Assembly: GCA_016793165.1 (NCBI GenBank)
Contig: JAEULA010000065.1
Coordinates: 186,001 to 250,000 of the forward strand
Direction: 5' to 3'
From: Alphaproteobacteria bacterium
Lineage (GTDB): Bacteria; Pseudomonadota; Alphaproteobacteria; CACIAM-22H2
DNA length: 64,000 bases
A program made the translations under genes and the position numbers. The notes under the pieces were generated by a model that saw only the letters and a program-made list of their open reading frames with translations, was not told the DNA's origin and did not search any database. The stretch's first letter is position 1; each line of letters starts with the position of its first letter. Of the stretch, positions 22,624 through 29,836 are shown piece by piece.

Positions 22624-23181
22624 ATGTTCGACCTGCAGGAATTCATCGCCCAGTGCCTGGCTGCGGTGCGCAGCGATCCCACCCATCTCGGCGTGCGCGA
22701 GCTCGTGGCGCGTGCGGTGTCGGATCCCGCGGCCGTCCTCAAGGGGCTCGGCGAGCCGACCAAGGCGGAACTCCAGACGCTGCATCGCTCCGACGAGCTC
22801 ACGGTTCTCAACCTGGTGTGGGGGCCGCGCATGTCGCTGCCGCCCCACGATCACAACATGTGGGCCGTGATCGGCATCTACACGGGACGCGAGGACAACA
22901 TCTTCTGGCGACGGCTGCCCAGCGATGCGCGCAACCGGGTCGAGGCGGCGGGCGCCCAGGCGCTGGGTGCCGGCGACGCGGTGCCGCTCGGCCGCGACAT
23001 CGTCCACTCCGTCACCAATCCCATCGATCGGCTCACTGGCGCCCTGCACGTCTACGGCGGCGACTTCTTCGCGGCGAAGCGCAGCGAATGGGATCCCGAG
23101 ACCCTGGCCGAAGGGCCGCTCGACGTGAAGAACACGATCCGCCGCTTCGAAGAGTCCAACCGCCTGATGGCGATGCGCTGA
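22624..23181 (+). CDS. Cysteine dioxygenase-like cupin protein
   Basis: The product (185 aa) is a predicted metal-dependent cupin related to type I cysteine dioxygenases. The first cupin motif is PPHDHNMWAVIGIYTGRED (His75, His77, Glu90). The second is DIVHSVTNPIDRLTGALHVYGGDF, with His128 as third iron ligand and a second histidine at 142. A thiol or small-acid dioxygenase role is plausible, but the substrate is unknown. It starts 67 bp after the transglutaminase gene and 14 bp before the SMP-30 gene, so it could belong to either neighbour. Confidence 0.82.
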   Translation: MFDLQEFIAQCLAAVRSDPTHLGVRELVARAVSDPAAVLKGLGEPTKAELQTLHRSDELTVLNLVWGPRMSLPPHDHNMWAVIGIYTGREDNIFWRRLPSDARNRVEAAGAQALGAGDAVPLGRDIVHSVTNPIDRLTGALHVYGGDFFAAKRSEWDPETLAEGPLDVKNTIRRFEESNRLMAMR

Positions 23182-23195
23182 CGGGGGAGGTCGAC

Positions 23196-24131
23196 GTGGC
23201 CTATTTCGGGGAAATCGAGGGCGCCGGGTTCGAGGTCGTCGATCCGCGCTTCGCGGGCTGCTTCGTTGGCCACGCCCGCGTCGAGCGGCTGTGGAGCGGC
23301 GCGCGCTGGGCGGAGGGGCCGGCCTGGTTTGCGGCCGGCCGCTACCTCGTGTTCTCAGACATCCCGAACAACCGGATGATGCGCTTCGACGAGACCGACG
23401 GATCGATGTCGGTGTTCCGCAGCCCGTCCAACAATTCGAACGGCAACACCGTCGATCGCGAAGGCCGGCTCGTGACGTGCGAGCACGGCACGCGGCGGGT
23501 CACGCGCACCGAGGTCGACGGCGGGATCACGGTCCTCGCCGACCGATGGCAGGGCAAGCGCCTCAACTCGCCCAACGACGTCGTCGTGAAGTCCGACGGG
23601 TCGATCTGGTTCACCGATCCGGACTACGGCATCATGCACGACTACGAGGGCGACGCGGCGGCGAGCGAGATCGGCCGCTGCAACGTCTATCGCCTCGATC
23701 CGCACAGCGGGACGCTCGACGTCGTCGCGGACGACTTCGTCAAGCCCAACGGGATCGCATTCTCGCCGGACGAGCGGTTCCTCTACGTCGCCGACACGGG
23801 CGCCAGCGACGTCGCCGACGGCCCGCGCCACATCAGGCGCTTCGCACTCGGTGCCGACAGCCGGACGCTCGGGGCGTCGCGGATCTTCGCGGTGTGCACG
23901 GTCGGGCTGTTCGACGGATTCCGCGTCGACACCGCGGGCCGGATCTGGACGAGCACCGGCGAGGGCGTGCACTGCTACACCGACCAGGGCGAGCTGATCG
24001 GCAAGATCCGCATCCCGGAGATGGTGAGCAACGTCGTGTTCGGCGGGCCCAAGCGCAACCGGCTGTTCATCTGCGGCACGACGTCGCTCTATGCGGCCTA
24101 TCTGACCGCGCGCGGCAGCAAGCCCGGATGA
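23196..24131 (+). CDS. SMP-30/gluconolactonase/LRE family protein
   Basis: The product (311 aa) is a six-bladed beta-propeller lactonase-like protein. Metal-site blocks are RWAEGPAWF (Glu40), SNGNTVDREGRL (Asn84 region), LNSPNDVVV (Asn) and GIAFSPDERFLYVADTG (Asp). Such enzymes hydrolyse sugar lactones or other lactones; the specific substrate is not evident. GTG 23196 is favoured by GGGGGAGG at 23183-23190. It sits 14 bp after the cupin and 22 bp before the PEP-mutase-superfamily gene, so all three may share a transcript. Confidence 0.88.
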   Translation: MAYFGEIEGAGFEVVDPRFAGCFVGHARVERLWSGARWAEGPAWFAAGRYLVFSDIPNNRMMRFDETDGSMSVFRSPSNNSNGNTVDREGRLVTCEHGTRRVTRTEVDGGITVLADRWQGKRLNSPNDVVVKSDGSIWFTDPDYGIMHDYEGDAAASEIGRCNVYRLDPHSGTLDVVADDFVKPNGIAFSPDERFLYVADTGASDVADGPRHIRRFALGADSRTLGASRIFAVCTVGLFDGFRVDTAGRIWTSTGEGVHCYTDQGELIGKIRIPEMVSNVVFGGPKRNRLFICGTTSLYAAYLTARGSKPG

Positions 24132-24153
24132 CGACCGGCACGGCAGGAGGAGC

Positions 24154-25071
24154 ATGGACATGACGCAATGGGTCGGAACGCTGCCCGAGGCGAAGCGTCC
24201 GCTGATGCGCGCGCGGCTCGCCCGGCCCGGGGTGCTGCGGATCATGGAGGTCCACAACCCGCTGGCGGCGATGATCGCGAGCGGGGCCGAGGCGCCGGGA
24301 CCCGACGGCGCGCCCGCGCGCTTCGACGGACTCTGGCTGTCGGGCTTCAGCATCGCGACGTCGCGCGCGCTGCCCGATGCCGAGATGCTTATGCTCGAGC
24401 GCCGGCTGGAGACGATCGAGGAGATCGCCGCCGTCACCGACCGGTTCATGATCGCCGACGGCGACACCGGCGGCGATGCCAACGCCTTGTCGCACAGCGT
24501 GCGTCGGCTGGAGGCGCTCGGAGTCTCGGCGGTGGTGGTCGAGGACAAGATCTTCCCGAAGCGCACGAGCCTCGCGGACGGCGTCGAACAGACGCTCGAG
24601 GATCCGACGGCTTTCGCCGCGAAGCTCGCCGCCGCCAAGGCGGCGCTGCGCAGCCCGGACTTCATGGTGCTGGCGCGCACCGAGGCGCTGATCGCGGGCG
24701 CCGGTCTCGATGAGGCGCTGCGGCGTGCGCGGATCTACCTGGCGAGTGCGGCCGACGGCGTCGTGATCCACTCGAAGCAGAAGCGGCCGGACGAGGTCTT
24801 CGCCTTCGCCGAGGGCTACCGGCGGTTGCAGGACGAGATGGGCGTCCGCAAGCCGCTGATGGCGATCCCGACGACGTACAACGCGGTGACGGAAGCCGAG
24901 CTGAGTGCGCGCGGATTTTCGATCGTCGTCTACGGCAATCACCAGATCCGCGCGGCGTTCGCCGGCATGCAGCGGGCCTGTGCCTCGATCCTGGGCCACG
25001 GCCGGAGCCTCGAGGCCGACGCGATCTGCGCCCCGCTGCCGGAAGTGTTCAAGACGATCGGAACGGGCTGA
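24154..25071 (+). CDS. Phosphonopyruvate hydrolase-like PEP mutase superfamily protein
   Basis: The product (305 aa) belongs to the PEP mutase/isocitrate lyase superfamily. Visible features are the active-site Asp75 (TSRALPDAEML), the Mg ligands in IADGDTGGDAN (Asp102, Asp104) and the gating loop EDKIFPKRTS (130-139). PEP mutases carry EDK-x5-N-S in that loop; here Asn is replaced by Thr138, which as I recall is the state in phosphonopyruvate hydrolase. The C-terminal IVVYGNHQIRAAFAG also resembles that enzyme. The predicted reaction is phosphonopyruvate plus water to pyruvate plus phosphate. The following phosphonate importer supports catabolism, not phosphonate synthesis. AGGAGG at 24145-24150 serves ATG 24154 or ATG 24160. 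Confidence 0.82.
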   Translation: MDMTQWVGTLPEAKRPLMRARLARPGVLRIMEVHNPLAAMIASGAEAPGPDGAPARFDGLWLSGFSIATSRALPDAEMLMLERRLETIEEIAAVTDRFMIADGDTGGDANALSHSVRRLEALGVSAVVVEDKIFPKRTSLADGVEQTLEDPTAFAAKLAAAKAALRSPDFMVLARTEALIAGAGLDEALRRARIYLASAADGVVIHSKQKRPDEVFAFAEGYRRLQDEMGVRKPLMAIPTTYNAVTEAELSARGFSIVVYGNHQIRAAFAGMQRACASILGHGRSLEADAICAPLPEVFKTIGTG

Positions 25072-25090
25072 GGGATCCGGGGCCGCGACG

Positions 25091-25108
25091 CGTCGGCCGC
25101 GGCCGACG
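25091..25108. promoter_or_regulatory. 18-bp palindrome upstream of the phn operon
   Basis: CGTCGGCCG (25091-25099) is followed directly by its exact inverted copy (25100-25108). A TTGACG that could serve as a -35 element begins at 25111, but I see no good -10 at 16-18 bp. It lies between the hydrolase-like gene and the first phnD gene and could be an operator or a small hairpin. GC-only palindromes arise easily by chance in this genome. Confidence 0.3.
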
Positions 25109-25208
25109 ACTTGACGATTGGATGGCGGTTCGGAGACGTGCTTCACTTCACGCTGCCGAGCCGCGGCGGTTCGCCGTCGGCCGGACCCGTCGCACACGAG
25201 GGAGCCCC

Positions 25209-26264
25209 ATGAAGCCGACCGTCCTGACCAGCCTCGCCGTTCTCGCCGGTTGCGCCCTCGCGTCGCTGTCACCAGCGGGGGCGCAGGACGGCTGTGGGAA
25301 TCGCGGCCAGCTCGACACGCTCTATTGCGACGAGGACAAGGATCTCGTCGCGGATCTGCCCAAGGACCCGTCGAAGCTGCGCGACCCCTCGACCCTCGTC
25401 TGGGCCTACACGCCGGTCGAGGATCCCGCCATCTACGCGAACATCTTCAAGCCCTTCACCGACTACCTCGGACAATGCGTGGGCAAGCGCATCGTCTACT
25501 ACCCCGTCCAGTCCAACTCGGCCGAGATCGAGGCGATGCGGTCGGGGCGCCTGCATTTCGCCGGCTTCTCGACCGGGCCGACCGGCTTCGCCGTCAACAT
25601 GGCCGGCGCCGTGCCTTTCGCGGCGAAGGGGACCGAGAAGGAGATCCGCGGCTACAATCTGCTCGCCATCGTGAAGGCGTCGAGCCCGTATCAGAAGCTT
25701 GCCGACCTCAAGGACAGGAAGGTCGCCCACACCGCGCCGTCCTCGAACTCCGGCAATCTCGCGCCCCGCGTGCTGTTCCCGGACGAAGGCCTCAAGCCCG
25801 ACACGGACTACAAGCCGCTGATGTCCGGCGGCCATGACAAGTCGGTGCTCGGCGTCGCGTCGGGCGACTACGACATGGCGGCGGTCGCCTCCGACGTCTT
25901 CGAGCGGATGGGCGTGCGCGGCACGATCAAGCCGGCCGAGTTCCGCATCATCTACAAGAGCCCGATCTTCCCGACCTCGTCCTTCGCGCATGCGCACGAT
26001 CTGAAGCCCGAGCTCGCGAAGAAGCTGAAGGACTGCTTCTACGCCTTCCGCTTCCCGGCCGAGATGACGAAGGAGTTCAACGGCGACGACCGGTTCTTCC
26101 CGGTCTCCTACGCGAAGGACTGGGCGGTCGTGCGCGACGTCGCAGAGAGGTCCGGGACGCCGTACAACAAGGCCGCCTACGAGCAGGAATCGAAGCGCGA
26201 GGCGGAGGCCGCCGCGAAGCGCAATGCGCCGGCGGCGCCGGCCGCGACGCCGCCCAAGCAGTGA
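25209..26264 (+). CDS. phnD: Phosphonate-type ABC transporter substrate-binding protein 1 (PhnD-like)
   Basis: The product (351 aa) is a periplasmic binding protein of the phosphate/phosphite/phosphonate family. The exported N-terminus contains both a lipobox-like LAGC (Cys15) and a possible signal-peptidase-I site (AGAQ). The mature part starts with an unusual block: Cys29, NRGQLD, Cys40, then DEDKDLVAD (Asp41, 43, 45, 49). The ligand loop APSSNSGNLAPRV and FPVQSNSAE-like blocks are typical of PhnD. The C-terminus is Ala/Glu/Lys-rich and ends AATPPKQ. ATG 25209 follows GAGGGAG. It is a close paralogue of the next gene. The ligand, probably a phosphonate, is inferred. Confidence 0.88.
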   Translation: MKPTVLTSLAVLAGCALASLSPAGAQDGCGNRGQLDTLYCDEDKDLVADLPKDPSKLRDPSTLVWAYTPVEDPAIYANIFKPFTDYLGQCVGKRIVYYPVQSNSAEIEAMRSGRLHFAGFSTGPTGFAVNMAGAVPFAAKGTEKEIRGYNLLAIVKASSPYQKLADLKDRKVAHTAPSSNSGNLAPRVLFPDEGLKPDTDYKPLMSGGHDKSVLGVASGDYDMAAVASDVFERMGVRGTIKPAEFRIIYKSPIFPTSSFAHAHDLKPELAKKLKDCFYAFRFPAEMTKEFNGDDRFFPVSYAKDWAVVRDVAERSGTPYNKAAYEQESKREAEAAAKRNAPAAPAATPPKQ

Positions 26265-26317
26265 GCGCGCGCCGCGCGCATCGTCCGACAGCAATCCACC
26301 GTCAAAGGACATTCTCC

Positions 26318-27382
26318 ATGTCGCTGAACTCCCATGCCGTCTCGGCGCTCGGCGGCATCGCCGTGCTCGCCTTCGCGATCGCGGCGACGCCCGCCGCGTC
26401 CCAGGACAGCTGCCCGAACCGCGGCCAGCTCGACACGATCTATTGCGATGCCGACAACGATCTCGTCGCCGACGTGCCGAAGGATCCCGCCAGGCAGAAG
26501 GATCCCTCGGCGCTGATCTTCGCCTACTCGCCGACCGAGAACCCGGCGGTCTACCAGCACGTCTACCAGCCGCTGATGGATCATCTCGGATCCTGCACCG
26601 GCAAGCGCATGATCTACTTCCCGGTGCAGTCCAACAGCGCCCAGATCGAGGCGATCCGCAGCGGGCGCCTGCACATCGCGCTGCTCGCGACAGGGGCGGT
26701 CGGGTTCGCCGTCAACCTGGCCGGCGCGGTGCCGATCGTCGCGGTCGGCTCGGAGAAGGGCATTGCGGGCTATCGGGTCCAGGCGATCGTGAAGTCGGAT
26801 TCGCCGTACAGGACGCTCGCCGACCTCAAGGGCAAGAAGGTCGCCCATGTCTCGCCGTCGTCCAATTCCGGCAATCTCGCGCCGCGCGTGATGTTCCCCG
26901 AGGCGGGCCTCAAGCCGGACGAGGACTACAAGCCGCTGATGTCGGGCGGTCACGACAAGTCGATCCTCGGCGTGCAGCTGGGCGACTACGACATGGCGCC
27001 CGTCGCGTCGGACATCCTGGAGCGCATGACGGCGCGCGGCCAGGTGAAGCCGGATGCGGTCCGCATCATCTGGCAGAGCGACACGTTCCCGACGTCGTCC
27101 TACTCGATCGCGCACGATCTCAAGCCCGAGCTGCAGGCCCGGATCAAGTCGTGCTTCCTGAACTACAGCTTCACCGAGGCGATGCGGAAGGAATACAACG
27201 GCGAGGACCGCTTCCTGCCGATGACGTACAAGGAGACGTGGCGGCCGATCCGCGAGGTCGCGGAGAAGTCGGGCACGCCCTACAACAAGGCCGCCTACGA
27301 CGCGCAGGCGAAGCGCGAGGCCGAGGCCGCCGCTGCGCGCCAGCAACAGGCACCCGCCGCGACGACGCCGCCCAAGCAGTGA
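26318..27382 (+). CDS. phnD: Phosphonate-type ABC transporter substrate-binding protein 2 (PhnD-like)
   Basis: The product (354 aa) is a tandem paralogue of the preceding binding protein and shares long identical stretches such as YKPLMSGGHDKS and GTPYNKAAYD/E. The signal peptide is followed by Cys32, PNRGQLDT, Cys43 and DADNDLVADVPKD. The ligand loop SPSSNSGNLAPRVMF is conserved. ATG 26318 has AAAGGAC about 8 bp upstream; an in-frame GTG at 26261 would add 19 charged residues before the signal peptide and is less likely. The last codons overlap the GTG of phnC. Differences from copy 1 in the pocket-facing GPTGFAVN/GAVGFAVN segment may reflect a different ligand. Confidence 0.88.
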   Translation: MSLNSHAVSALGGIAVLAFAIAATPAASQDSCPNRGQLDTIYCDADNDLVADVPKDPARQKDPSALIFAYSPTENPAVYQHVYQPLMDHLGSCTGKRMIYFPVQSNSAQIEAIRSGRLHIALLATGAVGFAVNLAGAVPIVAVGSEKGIAGYRVQAIVKSDSPYRTLADLKGKKVAHVSPSSNSGNLAPRVMFPEAGLKPDEDYKPLMSGGHDKSILGVQLGDYDMAPVASDILERMTARGQVKPDAVRIIWQSDTFPTSSYSIAHDLKPELQARIKSCFLNYSFTEAMRKEYNGEDRFLPMTYKETWRPIREVAEKSGTPYNKAAYDAQAKREAEAAAARQQQAPAATTPPKQ

Positions 27383-28137
27383 GCGCCGCGCTCGCCATCC
27401 GGCACCTGCGCAAGGAATACCGCGCGGGCGTGCCCGTCCTGAAGGACGTGTCGCTCGAGATCGCCGGGCAGGGACTCACCGCGATCATCGGGCCCTCGGG
27501 CACGGGCAAGTCGACGCTGATCCGCTGCATCAACCGGCTCGTCGATCCGACCGCCGGCGAGATCCTGTTCCGCGGCCAGGACCTGGCGAAGCTCAGGGGC
27601 AGGGCGCTGCGCGAGGCGCGCCGGCGCATCGGCATGGTGTTCCAGGAGTACAACCTGGTCGAGCGGCTGAGCGTGATGGAGAACCTGCTCTGCGGCCGGC
27701 TCGGCTACGTGCCGGTGTGGCGCGCCTGGCTTCGCCGCTTCCCGCCGGCCGACATCGCGCGCGCCTTCGAGCTGCTCGACGCGGTCGGGCTGGGCGATTT
27801 CGCCACGCGGCGCGCCGATGCGCTGTCCGGCGGCCAGCGCCAGCGCGTCGGGATCGCGCGCGCGGTGATGCAGGATCCCGAACTCGTGCTCGCCGACGAG
27901 CCGACGTCGTCGCTCGATCCCAAGACCTCGGTCGAGATCATGGAGCTGCTGGCGAAGCTGGCCAAGGACCGCGCGATCCCCGTGATCGTCAACATCCACA
28001 ACGTCGACCTCGCCAGGCGCTTCGCCGATCGCATCGTGGGAATGGCGGCCGGCGTCGTCGTCTACGACGGCCCGCCGGCCGACCTGAAGGAAGGTCACCT
28101 GCTGCAGATCTACGGCGGCAAGGGATGGCTGGAGTGA
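27379..28137 (+). CDS. phnC: Phosphonate ABC transporter ATP-binding protein
   Basis: The product (252 aa) is the ATPase for the phosphonate-type importer. Walker A is GPSGTGKST (38-46), the Q-loop is GMVFQEYNLVERLSVMENLL (PhnC-like), the signature is LSGGQRQRVGIARA, Walker B is LVLADEPTSSLD, and the switch histidine is in NIHNVDLA. LLCGRLGYVPVWRAWLRRF is typical of PhnC and not of amino-acid ATPases. GTG 27379 overlaps the phnD2 stop by 4 bp. Confidence 0.93.
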   Translation: MSAALAIRHLRKEYRAGVPVLKDVSLEIAGQGLTAIIGPSGTGKSTLIRCINRLVDPTAGEILFRGQDLAKLRGRALREARRRIGMVFQEYNLVERLSVMENLLCGRLGYVPVWRAWLRRFPPADIARAFELLDAVGLGDFATRRADALSGGQRQRVGIARAVMQDPELVLADEPTSSLDPKTSVEIMELLAKLAKDRAIPVIVNIHNVDLARRFADRIVGMAAGVVVYDGPPADLKEGHLLQIYGGKGWLE

Positions 28138-28922
28138 GCGCCGCGGCCGCCCGCACCCCCTTCGCGCCGAACTGGACCGCGCGCCTGCTGTGGAGCGCGC
28201 TGCTGCTCTACGTGATCTATGCCTGCGGCATCCTCGACGTCAGCGGCGAGCGCTTCGTGCGCGGCCTCGACAACGGCGCGAAGTTCCTCGGGCGGATGTT
28301 CCCGCCGGACTTCAGCGGGCAGAAGCTGGATCTGATGTGGGTCGGCATGGTCGAGAGCATGCAGATCGCCGTGCTGGCGACCGCCGCCGGCGTCGTGCTG
28401 TCGCTGCCGCTGGGGCTGCTCGCGGCGCGCAACCTGATGCCGGGCTGGGTCGCCTGGACGGCGCGCGGCGTCATCGCGCTCTGCCGCTCCTTCCACCCGG
28501 TGATCACCGCGATCCTGTTCGTGAAGGCGGTCGGATTCGGCGCGCTCGCGGGCGTGCTGGCGCTGATCGTCGCCTCGCTCGGATTCATCTCGAAGCTGTT
28601 CGCCGAGGCGATCGAGGAGATGAGCCTGAAGCAGGTCGAGGGCGTGCGGGCGACGGGCGCGGGGTTCTTCAACGTGCTGATCATGGGCGTGCTGCCGCAG
28701 GTCAACGCGCGCTTCATCGGCTTCTGCGCCTACCAGCTCGATTCCAACCTGCGGAACTCGACGATGGTCGGCATCGTCGGCGGCGGAGGCATCGGCGCGA
28801 CGCTGTTCACGGCGTACCAGCGCTTCGACTACGACTTCGTGCTGACGATCCTCCTCGCGATCATCGCCGTGATCATGGTCGCCGAGGTGCTGTCGGCGCA
28901 TCTGCGCAAGGCGTTCCAGTGA
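28134..28922 (+). CDS. phnE: Phosphonate ABC transporter permease PhnE, copy 1
   Basis: The product (262 aa) is a BPD_transp_1 inner-membrane permease with about six membrane helices. The PhnE signature is AIEEMSLKQVEGVRATGA (EAA loop that contacts PhnC), followed by LPQVNARFIGFCAYQLDSNLR and IVGGGGIGATL. GTG 28134 overlaps the phnC stop. With the second PhnE it probably forms a heterodimeric pore. Confidence 0.92.
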   Translation: MSAAAARTPFAPNWTARLLWSALLLYVIYACGILDVSGERFVRGLDNGAKFLGRMFPPDFSGQKLDLMWVGMVESMQIAVLATAAGVVLSLPLGLLAARNLMPGWVAWTARGVIALCRSFHPVITAILFVKAVGFGALAGVLALIVASLGFISKLFAEAIEEMSLKQVEGVRATGAGFFNVLIMGVLPQVNARFIGFCAYQLDSNLRNSTMVGIVGGGGIGATLFTAYQRFDYDFVLTILLAIIAVIMVAEVLSAHLRKAFQ

Positions 28923-29749
28923 GCGCGGCCCCGACCATCCCGGCGGGCCCGGCGGGCATGACGATGCGGCGCTGGTCGCGCTTCACGCCGGCCGAGCGCA
29001 TCGCGCGGTCCGTCTTCTACGTCGTCGCGCTGATCGCCGTCGTGTGGTCGGTGAAGACGATCGAGGTGATCCCCGAGTTCCTCTACGACGCGCCGGAGCA
29101 GACCGTCGACCTGTTCCGCCGCATGTGGCCGATCGACTGGTCGTTCTGGCGCACGATGGTCGCCGAGGCGCTGGTCGAGACCTTCCACACGGCGACGCTG
29201 GGGACGATCATGGCGCTCGCGCTGTCGGTCCCGGTGGCGCTGATGGCGGCGCGCAACGTGACGCCGTCGACGACCCTGAACCTCGTCGCCAAGTTCATCC
29301 TCGTGGCCTCGCGCTCCGTGAACTCGCTGATCTGGGCGCTGCTCTTCGTCGCCGTGTTCGGGCCGGGCGCGCTGGCCGGCACGCTCGCGATCGCCTTCCG
29401 CTCCATCGGCTTCGTCGGCAAGCTGCTGGCCGAGGCGCTGGAGGAGGCCCAGCGCGGGCCGATCGAGGCGCTGACCGCGGCCGGCGCGCCGCGCGGTTCG
29501 ATTCTCCTCAAGGGCTACTGGCCGCAGGTCGAGCCGAGCTTCTGGTCGGTGGCGCTGTTCCGCTGGGACATCAACGTCCGGGAGTCCGCGGTCCTTGGGC
29601 TGGTCGGCGGCGGCGGGATCGGCGTGGCGCTCGATACCGCGCTGAACAATCTCTACTGGGACCAGGTCGGGCTTTGCCTGTTCGTGATCTTCGTCGTGGT
29701 CATCGTGACGGAGATCGCCACCTCCGCGATCCGCAGCCGCATCATCTGA
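28919..29749 (+). CDS. phnE: Phosphonate ABC transporter permease PhnE, copy 2
   Basis: The product (276 aa) is a second PhnE-type permease, diverged from copy 1. Its EAA loop is ALEEAQRGPIEALTAAGA, followed by YWPQVEPSFWSVALFRWDINVRE and LVGGGGIGVAL. It is preceded by a longer periplasmic region between helices 1 and 2. GTG 28919 overlaps the stop of copy 1; AGTGAGCGC is the junction at all three overlaps of this operon. Two permease genes after one ATPase are common in phn operons. The operon ends 37 bp before the palindrome at 29786. Confidence 0.92.
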   Translation: MSAAPTIPAGPAGMTMRRWSRFTPAERIARSVFYVVALIAVVWSVKTIEVIPEFLYDAPEQTVDLFRRMWPIDWSFWRTMVAEALVETFHTATLGTIMALALSVPVALMAARNVTPSTTLNLVAKFILVASRSVNSLIWALLFVAVFGPGALAGTLAIAFRSIGFVGKLLAEALEEAQRGPIEALTAAGAPRGSILLKGYWPQVEPSFWSVALFRWDINVRESAVLGLVGGGGIGVALDTALNNLYWDQVGLCLFVIFVVVIVTEIATSAIRSRII

Positions 29750-29785
29750 CGCCGCGGCGGCCGCGACCGGACCCGGGCCCTTGCC

Positions 29786-29811
29786 ATATGATGTTTGATC
29801 AAACATCATAT
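29786..29811. promoter_or_regulatory. Perfect 26-bp palindrome, predicted GntR operator
   Basis: ATATGATGTTTGA (29786-29798) is followed without a gap by its exact inverted copy (29799-29811). This is a strikingly AT-rich site in a GC-rich genome. TTGCCA at 29781-29786 could be a -35 element, placing the palindrome across the promoter of the TRAP operon that starts at 29837. The operon encodes its own GntR/FCD regulator at 33900, the obvious candidate to bind here, presumably as a repressor relieved by an inducer. Binding is inferred. Confidence 0.75.
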
Positions 29812-29836
29812 CGGTCATCCATCGGGGAGGATGCGC

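Noticed and set aside
26261..26317. GTG 26261 as the start of phnD2
   Set aside because: It would put about 19 charged residues before an otherwise good signal peptide; ATG 26318 has a better-placed ribosome site.
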